A stretch of DNA of 64,000 nt. Source: Pegea sp. RAD2-039 (taxonomy: Eukaryota > Chordata > Thaliacea > Salpida > Salpidae). Shown here one piece after another: positions 25,201 to 40,200 of this stretch (positions are counted from its first letter, which is position 1; every line of letters begins with the position of its first letter). The position numbers and the translations under genes were made by a program. Under the pieces are notes generated by a model. The model was not told the origin of the DNA and did not search any database. It saw only the letters and a list, made by a program, of their open reading frames with translations. Location: positions 248,001 through 312,000 of the forward strand of contig JAQGEQ010000299.1 in NCBI GenBank assembly GCA_034620365.1, read 5' to 3'.

Positions 25201-26414
25201 TTAACTAGCGATTAAATCATTTGCAGTATTGTTGGAACCATCATTTCAAGTTTAGAGATTTAGATGCTAACATAGATTTAGATTCAAATAGAAATTGTAA
25301 AGATGATGAAGAGATTGAACACGATTAATAGAAGGAGTATTTACATTTTGATAAAAGTTCGCAAATTATTTGAAAACTTTCATTTAGTCAGAGCACAAAA
25401 TGAAAAGTGAAACACAGTGAAACAAATTCACAATTTAAAAACAAACTATCGTTTGATCTTCTAGCGATGAACTTTTCATTCTGTTTTGACTTTTTTAAAA
25501 CACATAAAGTTTACAGCAAGAACTGAAAGAACAGAAATAAAAAAATAGATGATCTGAGGCCTAAAAAAGTCTTGGAGGCAGGGGTAGTCAATCTGTTGAG
25601 ATAAAAGTCGAAATGTTACATCTTTCAAACAATGAGATTAAAGCAACGATGCATATAACCAGAAGATGATGGATCTGAGAACAGATTCACCTGTTTACAT
25701 AAAGGCTTAAGACTTGTGTGGAACTGGTTGTTTAAGGAAGGAATTTTAGAAGAGTTTATTTGAAGTTGTTTAGATTTAAAAAATTTTTGAAACTCAAACC
25801 TCTGTGGATTTGTTAAGTTGATAATTTACCTGAGTTTTTGTCAACTATTAACTTGTTGAAAAGTTTTGTGGCACAAAAATTTCTACGAATATAAACTGGT
25901 TGATTTGATTTTAAATAAAGTTGAAAAGAAATTTGTGATTTATTTTCTTAATGTGGTTCTTAGAATTAATGCGATTCAAGAAAACAATCACCAAAGATCT
26001 TTAGAATTGAAGATTTAGTGAGATTTAGAAGAGGAATATTCAAATGAAATGTCCAGAACTGGTTTCGTGAGTTAGATAGATGTCTATCATACAATAGCCT
26101 CTAGTGTTTTAAGATAATAACTATGTTAAGTTCAGTGTAAAATTAACAAGATTATTTTCAAACTTTTTATTTCTAGGTTATTATGTTACACTCTAAGGTC
26201 ATTTTACACCTAGATTTCATACTAATCTCAATTTACAAAAGAATATGAAATAGAAAGTATTTTTCCTGTATCGAATTAACTGAAATATTTTTATGATGAA
26301 ATAATAGCTTCAAAGTTTTTTGGTGAAATTTAAACGCGATAAATATTAAAAAGTTTCAAATTTTTTGCCAAATGCCATCTGTTTAAATATAAATCTAATA
26401 AGAATGAGTAAATT
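22250..26414. other. Spacer upstream of the F-box gene
   Basis: AT-rich DNA of about 4.2 kb between the start of the F-box gene and the 3' end of the PAQR gene. Only short chance reading frames are present; I see no exon-like blocks, RNA gene or repeat. Confidence 0.55.
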
Positions 26415-28367
26415 TTACGGAGTTAAAAATAAGAAAAAACAAACTTGTGAAGATAGTAGTTGCCATGCACCCAAGTCATCAACGACATCATAATAGATTG
26501 CAAAGATGTTGAAGTAACATTGAAAAGCAACACTTATGTGAAAAAGTTGATGTGAATGAACTAAACAAATGAAACATGTGATAACAATGACAGTTTAGAA
26601 ATCACATGTCAATTACTAAGTGGAAAAAATGTTTGAAGTCTAATAAAAAAAACTTTAAATTTTTAGGTTTCGAGAGAGATTTTTTTTAATCAAATTATCT
26701 GTGAAAAACTTTTTGAAGTAAATTAATTCCAAGATTTTAAATTTAATCTCAATAATCAAGAAATTTAAATGACAATTATAAGAATTTATTCAATGAATTG
26801 AAATTCTTACAAAAAATGTCGAATTTTTTTGGCCAGTATTTTTGTGGAAAATCTGATGTGAATAGAAAGTAATTAAGAGCCATAAAAAGCAACTGCAACA
26901 TGTAATTACATTTCACTGAATATAAAACATCGTTTGTATAAATTCTGCAAAATAGAAAAACAAGATAAGTATTTGGTTTCATATTTCAAAAGCCAGTTTT
27001 TAGTAGTTAATAAATGTTAGCATAAAATTTGAAAATTGTTTGTGACGATACCTGTAAAAAACTGGCACCATTCCATACATATAACCCACAGAGCAAAGAA
27101 ACACTTTCAAATATCTCCTTCTGTATGCACAACTAAAAAAAGGAAGTTCGACTTTGGAAAAAGCTAAACAGAAAAATCCGATACATCCATTAGTAACTAA
27201 GATAGTTATATTTCGAGACTTTAAACTGAAAAATAAAAACTTCTGTAAAAAAAAAAGAGTTTTTGTGGAAAATTTAACGTGAAAGTTTCGTCAGTAAATA
27301 TACCGCAATTTGAAATCAATTAAAAATAAATTAGACTGAAATTTAAGAACACAAAAGTACTTACTGGTGTTAGTATGGAAATTTAATTAAAAGTTCTTAT
27401 TTGTATTTTAATATTTTAATAAAAACCAGTAATGTGATCTACAAAATATTTCTTAATCAAAATAAAAAACTTACATGTTAAAATATGACAGAGGCGACGA
27501 AGCAAACCAATTTGCTGTTGTCGAACATATTGCATAGAAGGTGATACCAAAATAATCAAGTAGAAAACAATTCTTGTGCCAAAACATTGATCTACGATTA
27601 AGAAGAATTAAAAAGGAATTAAACTTAGGTAAAATGTCAATTTTTTACTTGCTATGAAACATGTGCGCTATTCCACTAAAACTCATTACCGTAATACTTC
27701 CCAAGCATATAATTAACAAAGGCCATTTTTGGATAATATCCAGTTCCTATCAAAAACAATCAAAGCTTACTTTCGTGAAAAGTTAATGACAATTCTATTG
27801 CAAATAGGAAGTTTTATGATAAGTAATTCACTTAAAATCATTTGTTTAAAAAAGACAATACATTAAGTGATATAAAACTATTGATTTGTCTATTAGTCTG
27901 GGAATACAGATGTAAAAATTAAAGGGCTTGCTACAGAGTAAAGCTTACCTGACTGAATCGTGAGATCAGATAAACAAAATAAACCATGGGTAGAAAATTA
28001 GTCCAAATGTTCATTAACTCATAATTTGGAAAAAACATTGCTTGAATATAATAACTAGAAAAGAAAGGTGATTTGATTAAGAATAGACAATTGTGAAAAT
28101 TAATCAAATTTTTGAGTAAATTTTTAGAAATTTTTTAGTTACATACCTTAAAGGCATTCCTTGTGGTAAATAACCTGAACAAATGTATGGTTCTGCACAC
28201 CATTCTGGGACTTCTTTTGCGTCAAGCAGCTTTCTCTCACCTCTTATCTGCTTCTTTTGTGATGATTTTTTGAGAATCAACATGTCTTGATGAGAAATTT
28301 CATCTATATTCTTATGGATAGCACAAAAGTTCAGATAAGAGTCCTTTAATGTGGTTATAAACTTCAT
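26415..28367 (-). CDS. PAQR (progestin and adipoQ receptor) family seven-span membrane protein
   Basis: Seven minus-strand exons (28147-28367, 27949-28054, 27649-27746, 27475-27591, 27052-27225, 26811-26944, 26415-26560) join in phase to 331 residues, normal for the family. EVPEWCAEPYICSGY (52-66) is the entry motif, NIWTNF (89-94) the family's N-x-W motif before the first span, GIAHMFHSKS (135-144) holds the histidine of span 2, and SHQLFH (286-291) holds the HxxxH of the last span. Those histidines coordinate zinc in solved PAQR structures. Several strongly hydrophobic segments lie between. The entry motif and LDYFGITFY resemble class II (membrane progestin receptor) members more than adiponectin receptors, so signalling through a ligand or ceramidase-like activity is possible but not shown. 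The usual NIWTH reads NIWTN here. Confidence 0.85.
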
Positions 28368-31300
28368 TTCTCTTATAAAATTTCAAATAACTGTAAATAT
28401 TGGGAAAAGAAAAGATATACACATCATAAAATTATTTGACAAATAAAAAAATCTATATTCAATTCACTTTATCTGGTTTAAACAAAAGATTTTAACAGAT
28501 TTTAACAATAAAATATAAAACAAAGTCAATTTAAAGAGTTTATAAACATATCTAAATCAACATTTTAAAGATTAAACTTTGTTCACATTTTTATAACATA
28601 TTGAGCATTGTTAACAAGCTTTTTATGTTGTTATAAATGTAATATTAGTATTAGTATTAAACTTATTATTAGATTGTTAATTTTTGAATAATGTATAAAT
28701 GGAAAAATGCTAAAAATTTTAATTGAATAAATATTTCATATAAATATAAATTTCAGTAACATGTAGAAATAAACCAAAAACAATAAAAAACATTTGTAAA
28801 ATAATAAAGGTAATATTGAAAAAGTTTATTTGTTTAATAATATATCTTATTTATCAAAAAGTTTCAAGAAAACTTTACAAAAAAATAACAAAGATAACTT
28901 TATAGACAAAATTTATTAAATAAACATTTAGCAAAACAAACAATTGCTTATATTCTAAAATTGTATAAATAAATGTTAAAATATATGAAAAGTATAATTT
29001 AAAACTAAATAGAACTTCATTTATTCAAATAAATATTAAGTTCAAAATAATTTAAGTCAAAGTAATCTTCAATTGTACAACAAAAATAAGATTAAAATTC
29101 TTAATCAATGATTAAATTCCATAAGAGCATTTTAACGATTGTTTGGAACCAAATTTTATTGCTAAAAACTATGTTATCAAATAATGAAACCAATATTCGA
29201 CTGAAATATTTCATACATAAAAAATCTGATTAACATTGATATAAACAAGTAATTTTAATAAAATCCGATATAACCCTCAATTGCAAACCTCAAATAAAAG
29301 AAACTGTTCCTTAAGCAGGTCAGATTACAGTGTTTACTACTTAGCAAATGTATTGAGAATTAAAAACTACATATTTTAAACCCGTACTAAGCAATCACGT
29401 GTATTTTGTTGGTAAATGAAAAAAGCCAAAATGTCTGGATTTTCAATCAAACTAACAGGAAATAATATATAAATTTTTATACAATTCTAACTGTTGAAAA
29501 GAATACATATTTTAGTAAAAATCTTTAAAATATTTTTGGTCATAAAAACAAGCTTTTACTTTGTGTTATTGGGCTCAATTAGCTATGAATAAGTCTTAGA
29601 AAAAGCTATGGTTAGAGCTAACAGAATAATAAAATGGAAGTACTTTTCATACAAATTAATAGAATTTCTAATTTATTGAAAATCAATGACTTATCTATTA
29701 ATTATTTTCAAGTTGTTTATATATATTTCTGAAAAAGCGCCAAAAACCATGTTCATTTTAGAATTTTATTTATTATGAAAGCAAAAAAAACTAATGATGA
29801 TTAATGACATCTGATATAATATCCCATTTAATTGCTTCTTTTTTTTAAGTTTTGAGTAAGAAAACAAAAAATGCTAAAAGTACAGAAATATGCTAGTAAT
29901 AAAAACTTTTGCTAAAAGCTGCCAGAACATGTTGTAAGTATAAAACTTTATTTATTAGTTTATAAGAAGTTTACAGGATACTGAGGCTGAAAATAATGAA
30001 AAATTATATATTTAATAATCTTCCAAGGAATTCAGCCTGAAAATAAAATGAAAACCTTTAGCTAAAACTGAGAATTTTAATTGTCAAGTAAACTTCAGCA
30101 TCAAACAGTTTAAGCCTGCAGTTCTTAAACTAATAAAAGTGTAGTCAAACGACTTTTGCATCTGCTTATCAATTCTACTTTGTATTATTTTGCTCCTACG
30201 CAGTTTGTGGTTATTTTGTTTCTAAATCTTGTGATAGCTATCTTCTTTAATGGATAGAGAAGCCAAAATGGCTTTTAAAATCATAATTATCAAATTAGTG
30301 TTTTATTTTTGCAAATTATTCCAAGCTCTTTTTAGTTTTTCTGGAATAACTAATTAGTATAATAAAATATAATTCAATATATTTAACTTTTAAAAAAACC
30401 TGAGATATATAAGATGATCTTTTAGCTTGAATAACGATTTTTAAAATTGAACATATAAAGGTTTTCTACAAACTAGGTTAGAATTTGAAATTTAAAGTTT
30501 CTTTAAATAAATAAGTATGACTTTTGATTAGTTTTTAAAGTTTATGTTTAACAAAATTAACTACTCAAATTTATACACTTATAATCTAAAAAAGGTTATC
30601 AAGCAGATAAAACTAAAAATCAAAAGTATGAAAAAAATAATTTGGATGTACTTTTGTGTTTAAAATCCATTTAAAATATTGTCAAATGATAATATGTCTT
30701 CGGCAAATAAACAGCCTGCTTGTGATAAGCACCCAAAATAAAAAAGCCGGAAATATTCTTTGCAACAGTTAAAGTCTGTTGTGGTAAACAACTTAAAACT
30801 ACTTAAGGCTTGTTTTCTGAAGATTAAGAAATAAAAATAAGCGTAGATGCATTCAAGTTATAGGAGGTAATGGGTAATAAAGGTTTACAAAAGCCTACTT
30901 ACACTTCACCTAGTTTAGAGTCTTGTTTCCTTTGTTATTAAAATGTTTAAAAAACAATTCGGTGGTTATTTGTATGTAAAAGTTCGTATCAAAGTTTATT
31001 CAAGTTATTTTTAGCAATCTAAGAGTTATTTTAATAACATACTTGAATTGGATAACAGCAGTTGAATGTATACTATTGAGAATATCTGACAAAGTATTCA
31101 AGTAATCACCAATAATCCAAAAAGTAATATTTAATATCAGCTTAATTGACGCCAAAAATGGTATCGAAAGTCACGAAAAATCTTTGCTGGAAAAATAGAG
31201 AAACTGCTGAGAAAAATGAAAACAGATTAATTGTGAACTTTCTCAATGAATGAAGTAAATCAATTAGCGTCAATTAATGTCTGATGTAATAGATAATAAT

Positions 31301-34257
31301 ACAAACTTTGTTATCTTAAATACTTTGAAAAAAATTGACTAAAGCTCTTTAACTTTTTCAGGAGATTTTATAATAACAATTTTTTAAGCCTATGAGAAAA
31401 AATGGTAAAGACAAACTGAGCATATAAAGATGAACTCTTAAAACAAATCTTGAAAGAAGTAGTTAATTAGATTTGTTAAAAACTGACACGGGTAAAAACT
31501 TGTATCTTACAATTGAATTATTGATAAATGACTAAAAGCCTGAGAAAAATATCCAAATAAATCAATTTTTAAAAGTTTTTACTTAATAAAGAGTCTCTTC
31601 ACATGAAGTGCTTAAATTTTAGTTAGATTCATAAACATTTACAAAAATTTCACAAAAATTTATATCGTAAGTAAAAATAGTTAACTTTATTTTTGTAGTT
31701 GTAATATTATAATAAAATTTCAAAGACAATCAATTTAAACAATGAAAATATTCATTGTTACGCTAAAGTTACCCAACTCATATATTGTGAAAATAGCAGT
31801 TTTAAAATCTACTGACGTTAAAAAAATTCAAAAAGATCTTCATCAAAAAAGATTTTATCAAATTCAACCTTATTTCCAGAATATTAGTTTACTAGCAACT
31901 AATATACGTGAAACTGTTGTACTAGTATTGATAGAATGTATAAATTTGAACTGTTATTTATTTCAAATTAGTTATTTAAATATAAATTTCTATAACTTTG
32001 TTAATAAAAGTAAAATAAATATATAAACTTGATTATTTTTTAGTTTTCTTCTTGTTTTAAAAGCTTTTTGATTTTATCTATTTTAGTTTTAACTTGTAAA
32101 TATTAAAAACCAAACTAATAAATTATTGATTAGAAACTTTAAAGTATATTTTTCTAATTACTCAGTGAATTGTGTGGCTTTCAAAACTGGTTTCGCCGCT
32201 AAAACTGTCAAATTTAGTTTAATTTGTTAAGTAGCGAGTTGCAGCTCATTAGGCAATTTTTGCAAACCTCATAAGGACTTTTATAGCTCTTACATCCTAA
32301 CATACTATAACTAGCCAAAATCTTCATGTAAAATAAACAACTTTTTAAAATATTGTTTTTTTATTGATAATGCTTTGAAAGTCTGAATATACTGCATAGA
32401 TGATCATGCAATGAAAGAAACTATTCATGGTATATCAAGAAAGAAACGATGTAAAGATGAAACCACAGAACTACTAGAAATGTTAAAACAACAAATAAAA
32501 TGGAATAATATAGTACTAAAATAACTAGGTATAAATCTAAAGTAATCAATTATATAGTTAAAAATCCTATTTATTATAGAAACATTGATAGTAATATATA
32601 TTTTATCGAAAACTCGATTATTTATAAAATAGATATACTATTTTTTTGGTACTAGTTTAATTTTCTATAGTAATAATTCCATTTTTATTTATTTTTTTAT
32701 TTATTATGATAAATGCGACAGAGGGTGCCTGAAGAGAGCACCTCCCGCTAACACACATTCTCACAAATAATATCTAGTAAGTTAGAAATATAGAAAGTAA
32801 AATATGTAACACATGGCGTTTCAGTAGTTCTCAAAGCATATAACAGTGAACAATTACATAGAATTATAGTAATAATAATAAAAAGATATATTCACAGTTT
32901 AGAAATGGCAATGTTGACAATATTATAACGGTTCAACTTCTGCTTGAGCAACGCCAGTGGTTTTGACATAACAATGTCTGATGGCAGCTGGTTTCATGTA
33001 CTAATTGTGCGGTATGAGAAAAAATTTGCTCTAGTTAAATTACCAGGTGATATGGACTTATTAAGATGTAATGTGTGTCATCTGAGTTTATATAACTTAA
33101 GGGAAGGACTAATGGAAAAGAAATCATCAAACAGAATGTAAATTAAATTGTGGATACTTTAAAAAATAAGAATTAAGTCGTATTTAATTCGTCGAATTTT
33201 CAAAGTATCTAAATTGAAGAACCTGAGAAGAGCTTTTGTTTTATAAATCTTTAAAATTATTTTAATAACAGTAGTTTCAAGTTGATAGTGTTTATCTAAA
33301 TTTGTTGCAATTCTGTACCTTGCTGAAATTTCAAAAGAACAAATTTATACATTTAAATTAACTACTAAAAGTATACTTTTTTAATGGTGTTTGATTGTAC
33401 CTTATAAAACCATGTTGGTGATACTATAATGTTTTTATCCTGACCATATTCTTGTAGTTATAGTTACCGCGTTATATGATAAAATGCGTCTAGCTATTTT
33501 AATGTTGAATTCTGTTCTTGTATTTGTAAACTTGTTCTTATCCTGAAATTAAAACTATTTAATAACAAAAAAATGCAAGATACTAAATAAAATTCGTCTC
33601 AACTTCATGCTTGTTTATTAATTTTTTTTTAATCATTTTTTATGAAATTGTTTTTTTAAATAAATGATTTTAACTTTAGTAATTGAGTGAATATTTTGTT
33701 ACAATTATTATTATTATTTTAAAATATAAAAATTTTTTGAAATTTTGTCTTAAAACATTTTTAGTATCATTTATTATTTTTTAAAGTTATATTTTTACTT
33801 TTCACTATATATGATTTAATTTATGATTACTGTAACTATAAAAATGTCACTTGTTTATAACAGTTTAGTGAGAAAATTTTGTTTTAAAAAAACTATTATT
33901 GCTTTTATGTTTCGTTATTACTATTTTAAAAATCACAAAAAATATTTTCTTTCATTTCTTTAATAATTTTCATACATAGTACTGAATTTGTATATTTTAA
34001 ACATTCAAAAATTAACTTTTTTAGTAAAATGTGAAAAATAAATCAAAATATTATATATTTAATTGAATTTAAATTTTGACCATTTATGATTAAATTAAAC
34101 CAAGAATTGTAATTAACAAATTTATCAACAAAATGTTTTAATGAATTTAATAGTTGCATTAAATTAACAAGATGTGAATAATTTAAACACTTTTTAGGTC
34201 AAAGCCAAATTTGTTTATTTTAAAAATGTAATTATAGTTTGGTTGGACTATAGTAAA
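28368..34257. other. Spacer between divergent PAQR and DNAH6 genes
   Basis: About 5.9 kb of AT-rich DNA that must hold both promoters. No TATA or RFX X-box is recognisable near the dynein start. The only structured piece is the dispersed element at 32697-32975. The reading frame at 31742-32026 is AT-driven and unsupported. Confidence 0.55.
32697..32975 (-). mobile_element. Dispersed element sharing the SINE 3' tail (copy A)
   Basis: On the minus strand this matches 63317-63575 on the plus strand over roughly 260 bases, including AACTGTGAATTT, the word AGCATATAACAGTGAACAA (seen here on the plus strand) and the tail GCTCTCTTCAGGCACCCTCT. The tail is also that of the SINE at 5697-5885, but the head has no tRNA similarity I can see. 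The copies differ at many sites, so the insertions are old. Confidence 0.75.
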
Positions 34258-37200
34258 ATGACTGAACCAAAAATAAGTCCAAGAAACAATCTGAAAAGAT
34301 CTTTAGAAAAATCACAAGGACAAGTTATTATTCAAAATGAGCCTAAACCTCCACCTAGTAAGTTTATCTAATTAGTATTTTGATTAGTCTATTTTATGTG
34401 AAAATGATGTTCAACTAGTTTGGTGGATTTTTAATGTTTCCATAAAAATATTTGTAGTTAAAAGGAATATGGATTTGGATGAGAAGTTGAAATCCCGTTT
34501 GATATCTCAAGCTCCAATTATCAGCACAAATTTTAACTCTATGACTCTAGGCTTAAAAAGAATAACGAAAACTCAACACATTGCAATTAAACGTCGACAA
34601 CCAGTTCGATTAGAACCACTAGTAAGTGTTTTGACCTCTTATCAATAATTCCATCAATTTAAGCTTCATGAATTGAATTTTTCAGCCCACACTCTCAGCT
34701 TTTCAAGATCAGAACCAACCTTCATACATTCAAAGCCAAAATAGATGCAAACTGCTTGAAGATGGATGGGAACCTGCTGCACAACGTCAGGAAACTTCAA
34801 TTTCTCAAAAATATGTGAATATAGCAACAAGGCAACGTCTTTCTAAAACTGAGAGTTTAATGTTTGTGGATAAAGATCCATTAACAAAGATCATGGCATC
34901 AAGAGTAAGAGCTAAAAGATTACTAAAACAGAATTTTCATTAAAAACTTTATAAGTATCTTCTACAAACTGTAGAATTACTAAATTGAATATCTGATTCT
35001 GAAATCATACAAATTTTTCCAGGAGCAAATGATCTCTGAAGCTGCTCTACTAAAAGCTAATGGATCCAAACATTCAAAGCGTAAAAAAAACAAGAAAGGT
35101 GAAAAGAATGTTTCCTACAACTTAGAAGCACTAAAGAAAGCAAATGTGGAAACTATTTTGCAAGCAAATGTTCGAAATCCGTTACACGTGGCTGAAATAG
35201 TTCAAGCAAAGTACTTTCGAAAGCTTCCTTTACGTCAACATTATGTTATTTTTGATAAACCTCGACACGTCTGTAAAGGCATCTTGAAACTTTGTAATGA
35301 CTGTAGTGATTCTGATTAATACTTAAAGATCTAGTGGTTTTATTTGAAGTAACTCACCAACATACTATAGTTTAAATAAACAAATTTGATTTGATTTGAA
35401 ACTTTTTGTGATTGTATACTCAACTTTATACAAAAAAACTAGATTTTGTTTGATTCAAAAATAATTTAGTTAAAATGATCAAATATTTACTTCGAATATT
35501 TTAAACTCACCTAAATAATAATCTTTTAAGAGTTTAAATCAATTATTCAGTTAATAAACACCAAATTATATTCTAGCACAAAAATTGGATATCTTTACAT
35601 GACACCACGAGTACATCAAGCTTCTAACGATTATTCTCCTTATAATCTTAAAGTAGTCCCTTATGATGGAGTAAGAGCTGATAACTACTCAACAATCAGT
35701 GCGAGAGGTGTTACTAAGATCAAGAATGATGAGCAAGAGTTTGTAGAGCTATCTAGATGGAAGAAAGAGTACAAGTAAGTTAAATAAAGAAGAATGTGAT
35801 ATGTGAACTAATTGCTGAATTATAGATTATATTGTCGACTTGTTAGTATAAAAACTTTCAAATTATTTCGATTATGGAAAGCGTTTGCTGTTTGGAGAAA
35901 GAATGTAATTCACTACAAGATCAAGTTCAGATCACATATGCTTCAACAAAACCTCTTTTATTTGAACCCAGTAATTGAAATTTACTTTCAATCAACTGTA
36001 AAAATCACTATAAGTTGGTTTGTAGGCTCTTCGTGAAGCTATTCTAAATGTAAGAGAGATGTGTTATCGGATTAGTGATATGAGTTTATGTCGTATTGAA
36101 AAAGGAAATACGTATGATCTCTCCAAGTTTACTGATACTCAATATGAGCAATTGAGTGATGTACAAGGACGCTTAGTAGAATTTCGTGATCTAGTGAAAG
36201 AAGTTGTTCGAAATGCTTGCAGGTTTTTAACTTCCTTCAATAAATCAATTTAAAGATTTTGTTAAGATCAAAATGATAACTTGTTGCTCTTAATATCGGC
36301 CTCCTTACATAAATCTTTAATAGAACTGCTTTGTTGGAAGCTGGATTCACTCCTGATGACTACTTCTTGGATGTTGATAGTCCTATGTTAGTCCCTGGCC
36401 TAGAAAGACCCCCAGATACTGCTGGGTCGTCATTACTGATCCAAGTACGTAAAAATTGACATCATGTGAATTTATTTGCTCATCTGATTGTCGATTTTAG
36501 TTTTTATGAAACGAAATAATTAAATTAAATAGTTTGAATATTTTTCTGGTAATTTTTACGTCTATTGAATAACTTTTTTGTACATTAGTCTCAAATGGAA
36601 GATATATTAGGCGATGGACCAGATAAAATGTCATACACAGAACAAGCAAATAAAAGAACCCATTGTAAACGGCTTACAAACTTCATCAGGTAGAAAAATA
36701 TCTTTGATTTCAAATTGTTGAAACTATTTTTTGTATATTTTAGATTAGCTGATTACTTGATAGCTACGACGATGCATATACTTGCTGTCAACTCAGTTGG
36801 TTTATTGTTAAATTGTTTAAATGAGCAATTAGATCAAACACCAAGTGAAGAAACTATTAAAGAATGGTCGAAGGTATAAAACGAAGATTTACTTCAGAGG
36901 ACGATTTAAAGATTTAAAATTCTATTTTAGGAAGTTAAAGAGGTCCCAGAAGAAGAAGATGGAAAAGATGAAGTAAAATTGGAAAAAACAACAATTTTTG
37001 GTAAAATAAATCTAAAAAATCAAGAAATTAGAATTTTTTTTTTACAATTCGCTTTTATTTAGTTTTGAATTTATTTTTAGATAAACTTTCATCAAATTCA
37101 ATCTTTCAGATAATCCTAAAGATGAAGCGACCAAATCCACCAAACTTCCACCAATGTTTCTCACAGAACTAAGTATTGAGCTAACAGGACTACACTTCAC

Positions 37201-40200
37201 ACCAGACATCAACCAATTCCAAACCAATCTCTCTGATGTCATCATGAGGTACTTTCATCGATTTTCCATTTTGATATAAAAATTGAATATTTGTAATCTT
37301 ACAGATTCCAAGAAACTGTCTTGAGTGTTGCCAATCTTGTATCTGATGATTACTTCAACGCTTTCACTAGACCTTCTATAAACAGTAAATTTGAAGAAAA
37401 GACTTGTGGAGAAGGTCCTCAACTCACTGTGATGTTTGATGATGACAAAAATCTGCATCATTTGATCTCGCACATTCAAGTAAGATCTTCAATGTCTCAT
37501 CTGTTGATGACTAATTTGTGGTTTTGAACACAGAACGCGGTTAACAACGCATTTGGAGCTGCTGTTTGTTACATTGGAACGTTGGCAGTTTATCATGATT
37601 TCTACGTAGAAAATGAAGAGTTAGATTTAGATGAGATGAAGAATAATGAATCAAATCATGATGTAGAGTAAGATTTGATCTTTTAACTCATTCTTCATCA
37701 GATTTATAAATCAACATTTTAAAGGTTTTTCGCTGAAGCCTTGGAACGTTATCATTCTCAACACCAAGCTGCTCAAGCTATTAAAACTAAACGAGAAATT
37801 GGAATGTTACTTGTAGATGGAACCAAAATGAAAAATAAACTTGTTCCCAACCCACTCAGATGTCTAGATGTAAGTTGGATCTGATCTCAATCAAATTTTG
37901 ATGATACCTTCAATTTTTCAGATCATCAATAAAATGTTGCCTGATTTAGCTAAGAAATGGATGGATGCTATCATCAGTGAGACACAAGATGCTCAATTCA
38001 AGTTGGAAATGGAACCAGCGACGACATTTGAGTTTGTGGAATCCCTAACGTTCCTAGAAGAGATTCAAGAACGTGTGGAAGTTCTTGATCGTAAATCACA
38101 AGTGATTGAGAAGATGTACGAATTGATTGAACAATACAAAGTTCCAACTCCTCCGGAAGATTTTGCTGTTTTTAAGGTCTCATTGATCCGTATGATTGAT
38201 GTAGACATCAAAGATTTGTTTCTAGACTCTTCGTTCTTCTGTGATGGGAGTCCGCAACGCAATTGATAAATCAGTCTCACAGCGAGACGATAATATCAAC
38301 AAATTTTGTAATCATCTTGATAATGATATCTCCGATTTAAACAAAGAAGTGAAGATGGTGAAGCAGGAAAGTCAGGTGAGTAGCAAGTATTGATGCCAAC
38401 AAGATCAAGATGATCCCTTTGATAGGATCCAACAATACTTGAAAGAACCGCAGACAAGATCAAAGTGAAGATGTTGATCAAAGAGATGATTGAAAAGATG
38501 GATGAGTTACAGGAACGCGCTTTCAAATACAGAAACTATCAGAAGCAGTTTAAGGTCCTTTGGTCACTTTTGTTGACCACCTGTCCAACGGACACTCATT
38601 TGTAGGTTGAAGTGACGAAATATGAGGAGTTAGAAGAAGTCCACGCCGAACTCAAACTCAAAGAACTCCTCTGGGACTCCTTAGATGAATGGGACTCTCT
38701 TCACAATGATTGGATGAATCAAAACTTTGATACTATCGATCCTGAGATACTCAGTGGCGAGGTTAAGTTGACTTTTTGACCTTTGACCCCAAACTAAACA
38801 TTCGGTGGTCGGCGACAGGTGGCCAAATATGGCAAAGTGTCCCATCAGCTAGAAAAGGGTCTTCCACCTAATGAAGTGGTCCCCATCTTGAAAAATAAAG
38901 TGTCGGCCATGCGTGACAAGGTTTGTTGACTACCTAACCAGGGCCATATTTCATTTGTCCATGTCTAGATGCCGGTCATTACTAATCTACGTAACCCGAG
39001 CCTCAAACCTCGTCACTGGTCTATAATTGAAAATGTCCTAGGACAGAAGTTGCCATTACCTGGTGCTGGTCAGTGGTCAGATGACTAAGATGACCAGTTT
39101 CTAAATGTCCTAATTGTCTATTAGATGTGGAAAGTGACCAACACCTGACCATCAAGAAGTTGACTGACTGGCAAGCTTTTGACTGCGGTGAAGTTATTGA
39201 GGAGGTTTCAGGACAAGCATCTGGTGAGGCTTCATTAGAAACGATGTTAAAAAGGTGAGAGATGATGAAGAGATGATCAGATCTTGATTACTCCTTTGAA
39301 GGTGGAAGATTCGTGGAAATCTCTTGAATATATTGTTCTTCCTCATCGCGATTCAAAAGATGTCTTCATCCTTGGAGGAGCTGATGATGTTCAGGTTAGT
39401 TTCTATCTGATCTTCATCTGATCCACCTCTAATTCGCATCTAATCTTCACCTAATCTTGATCTGATCTTTAGGTTCAATTAGATGACTCCCGCGTTTCCA
39501 TCGCGACAATCGCGTCATCCAGATACGTTGGACCAATCAAAGAGAAAGTTGAAGATTGGCAAAAGCAGTTGAACCTTATGAATGAGACCCTAGTAAGTCC
39601 CATATCCTAAACCACTCCCATCTAACACTTCCGGCCCATAGGATGAGTGGTTGACATGCCAACGGAGCTGGCTCTACCTCGAATCGATCTTCAGTGCCCC
39701 TGACATCCAGCGTCAACTACCATCAGAAGCGAAGATGTTTTTGTTGGTCGATAAATCGTGGAAGGAGATTATGAGGAAAGTGAATCGATTACCAAACGCA
39801 CTTCGGTAGGTGCTCACGTGCTTTTACTGCTCCGTATAAGTAACCACTGTGTCCAGGGCCTCAACTCAGCCTGGACTTTTGGAACAGTTTCAAAACAACA
39901 ATGCACTTTTGGATCAAATCCAAAAATGTCTAGAAGCTTATTTGGAGTCGAAACGCGTCATCTTTTCGCGCTTCTACTTCCTGTCCAATGACGAACTTCT
40001 CGAGATTTTAGCCCAGACCCGCAACCCGCAGGTCAGTGGACAATTGTCCCACAGTTACGTCCAGCCATCTCTGGTACTTTTAGGCGGTCCAGCCCCATCT
40101 TCGAAAATGTTTTGATGCAATCGCGCGATTAGAGTTTGCCACTCTGGCTGGAGGCAGTCAGGAGGGCCGGACCACACCCAGTGGTGACCGGAATGATACT

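Noticed and set aside
31742..32026. 94-codon plus-strand frame.
   Set aside because: AT-driven composition, no recognisable domain, no splice context; compatible with chance in AT-rich DNA.
32944..33141. Frame reading SWFHVLIVRYEKKFALVKLP next to the dispersed element.
   Set aside because: Composition looks somewhat coding-like, but no family was recognised and it overlaps the element's end; possibly a decayed coding piece, not called as a gene.
34258..35319. A separate four-exon small gene upstream of the dynein.
   Set aside because: Its protein matches the DNAH6 N-terminus, and the donor after 35210 joins in phase to the dynein exon at 35577; only the read-through tail remains as a possible isoform.
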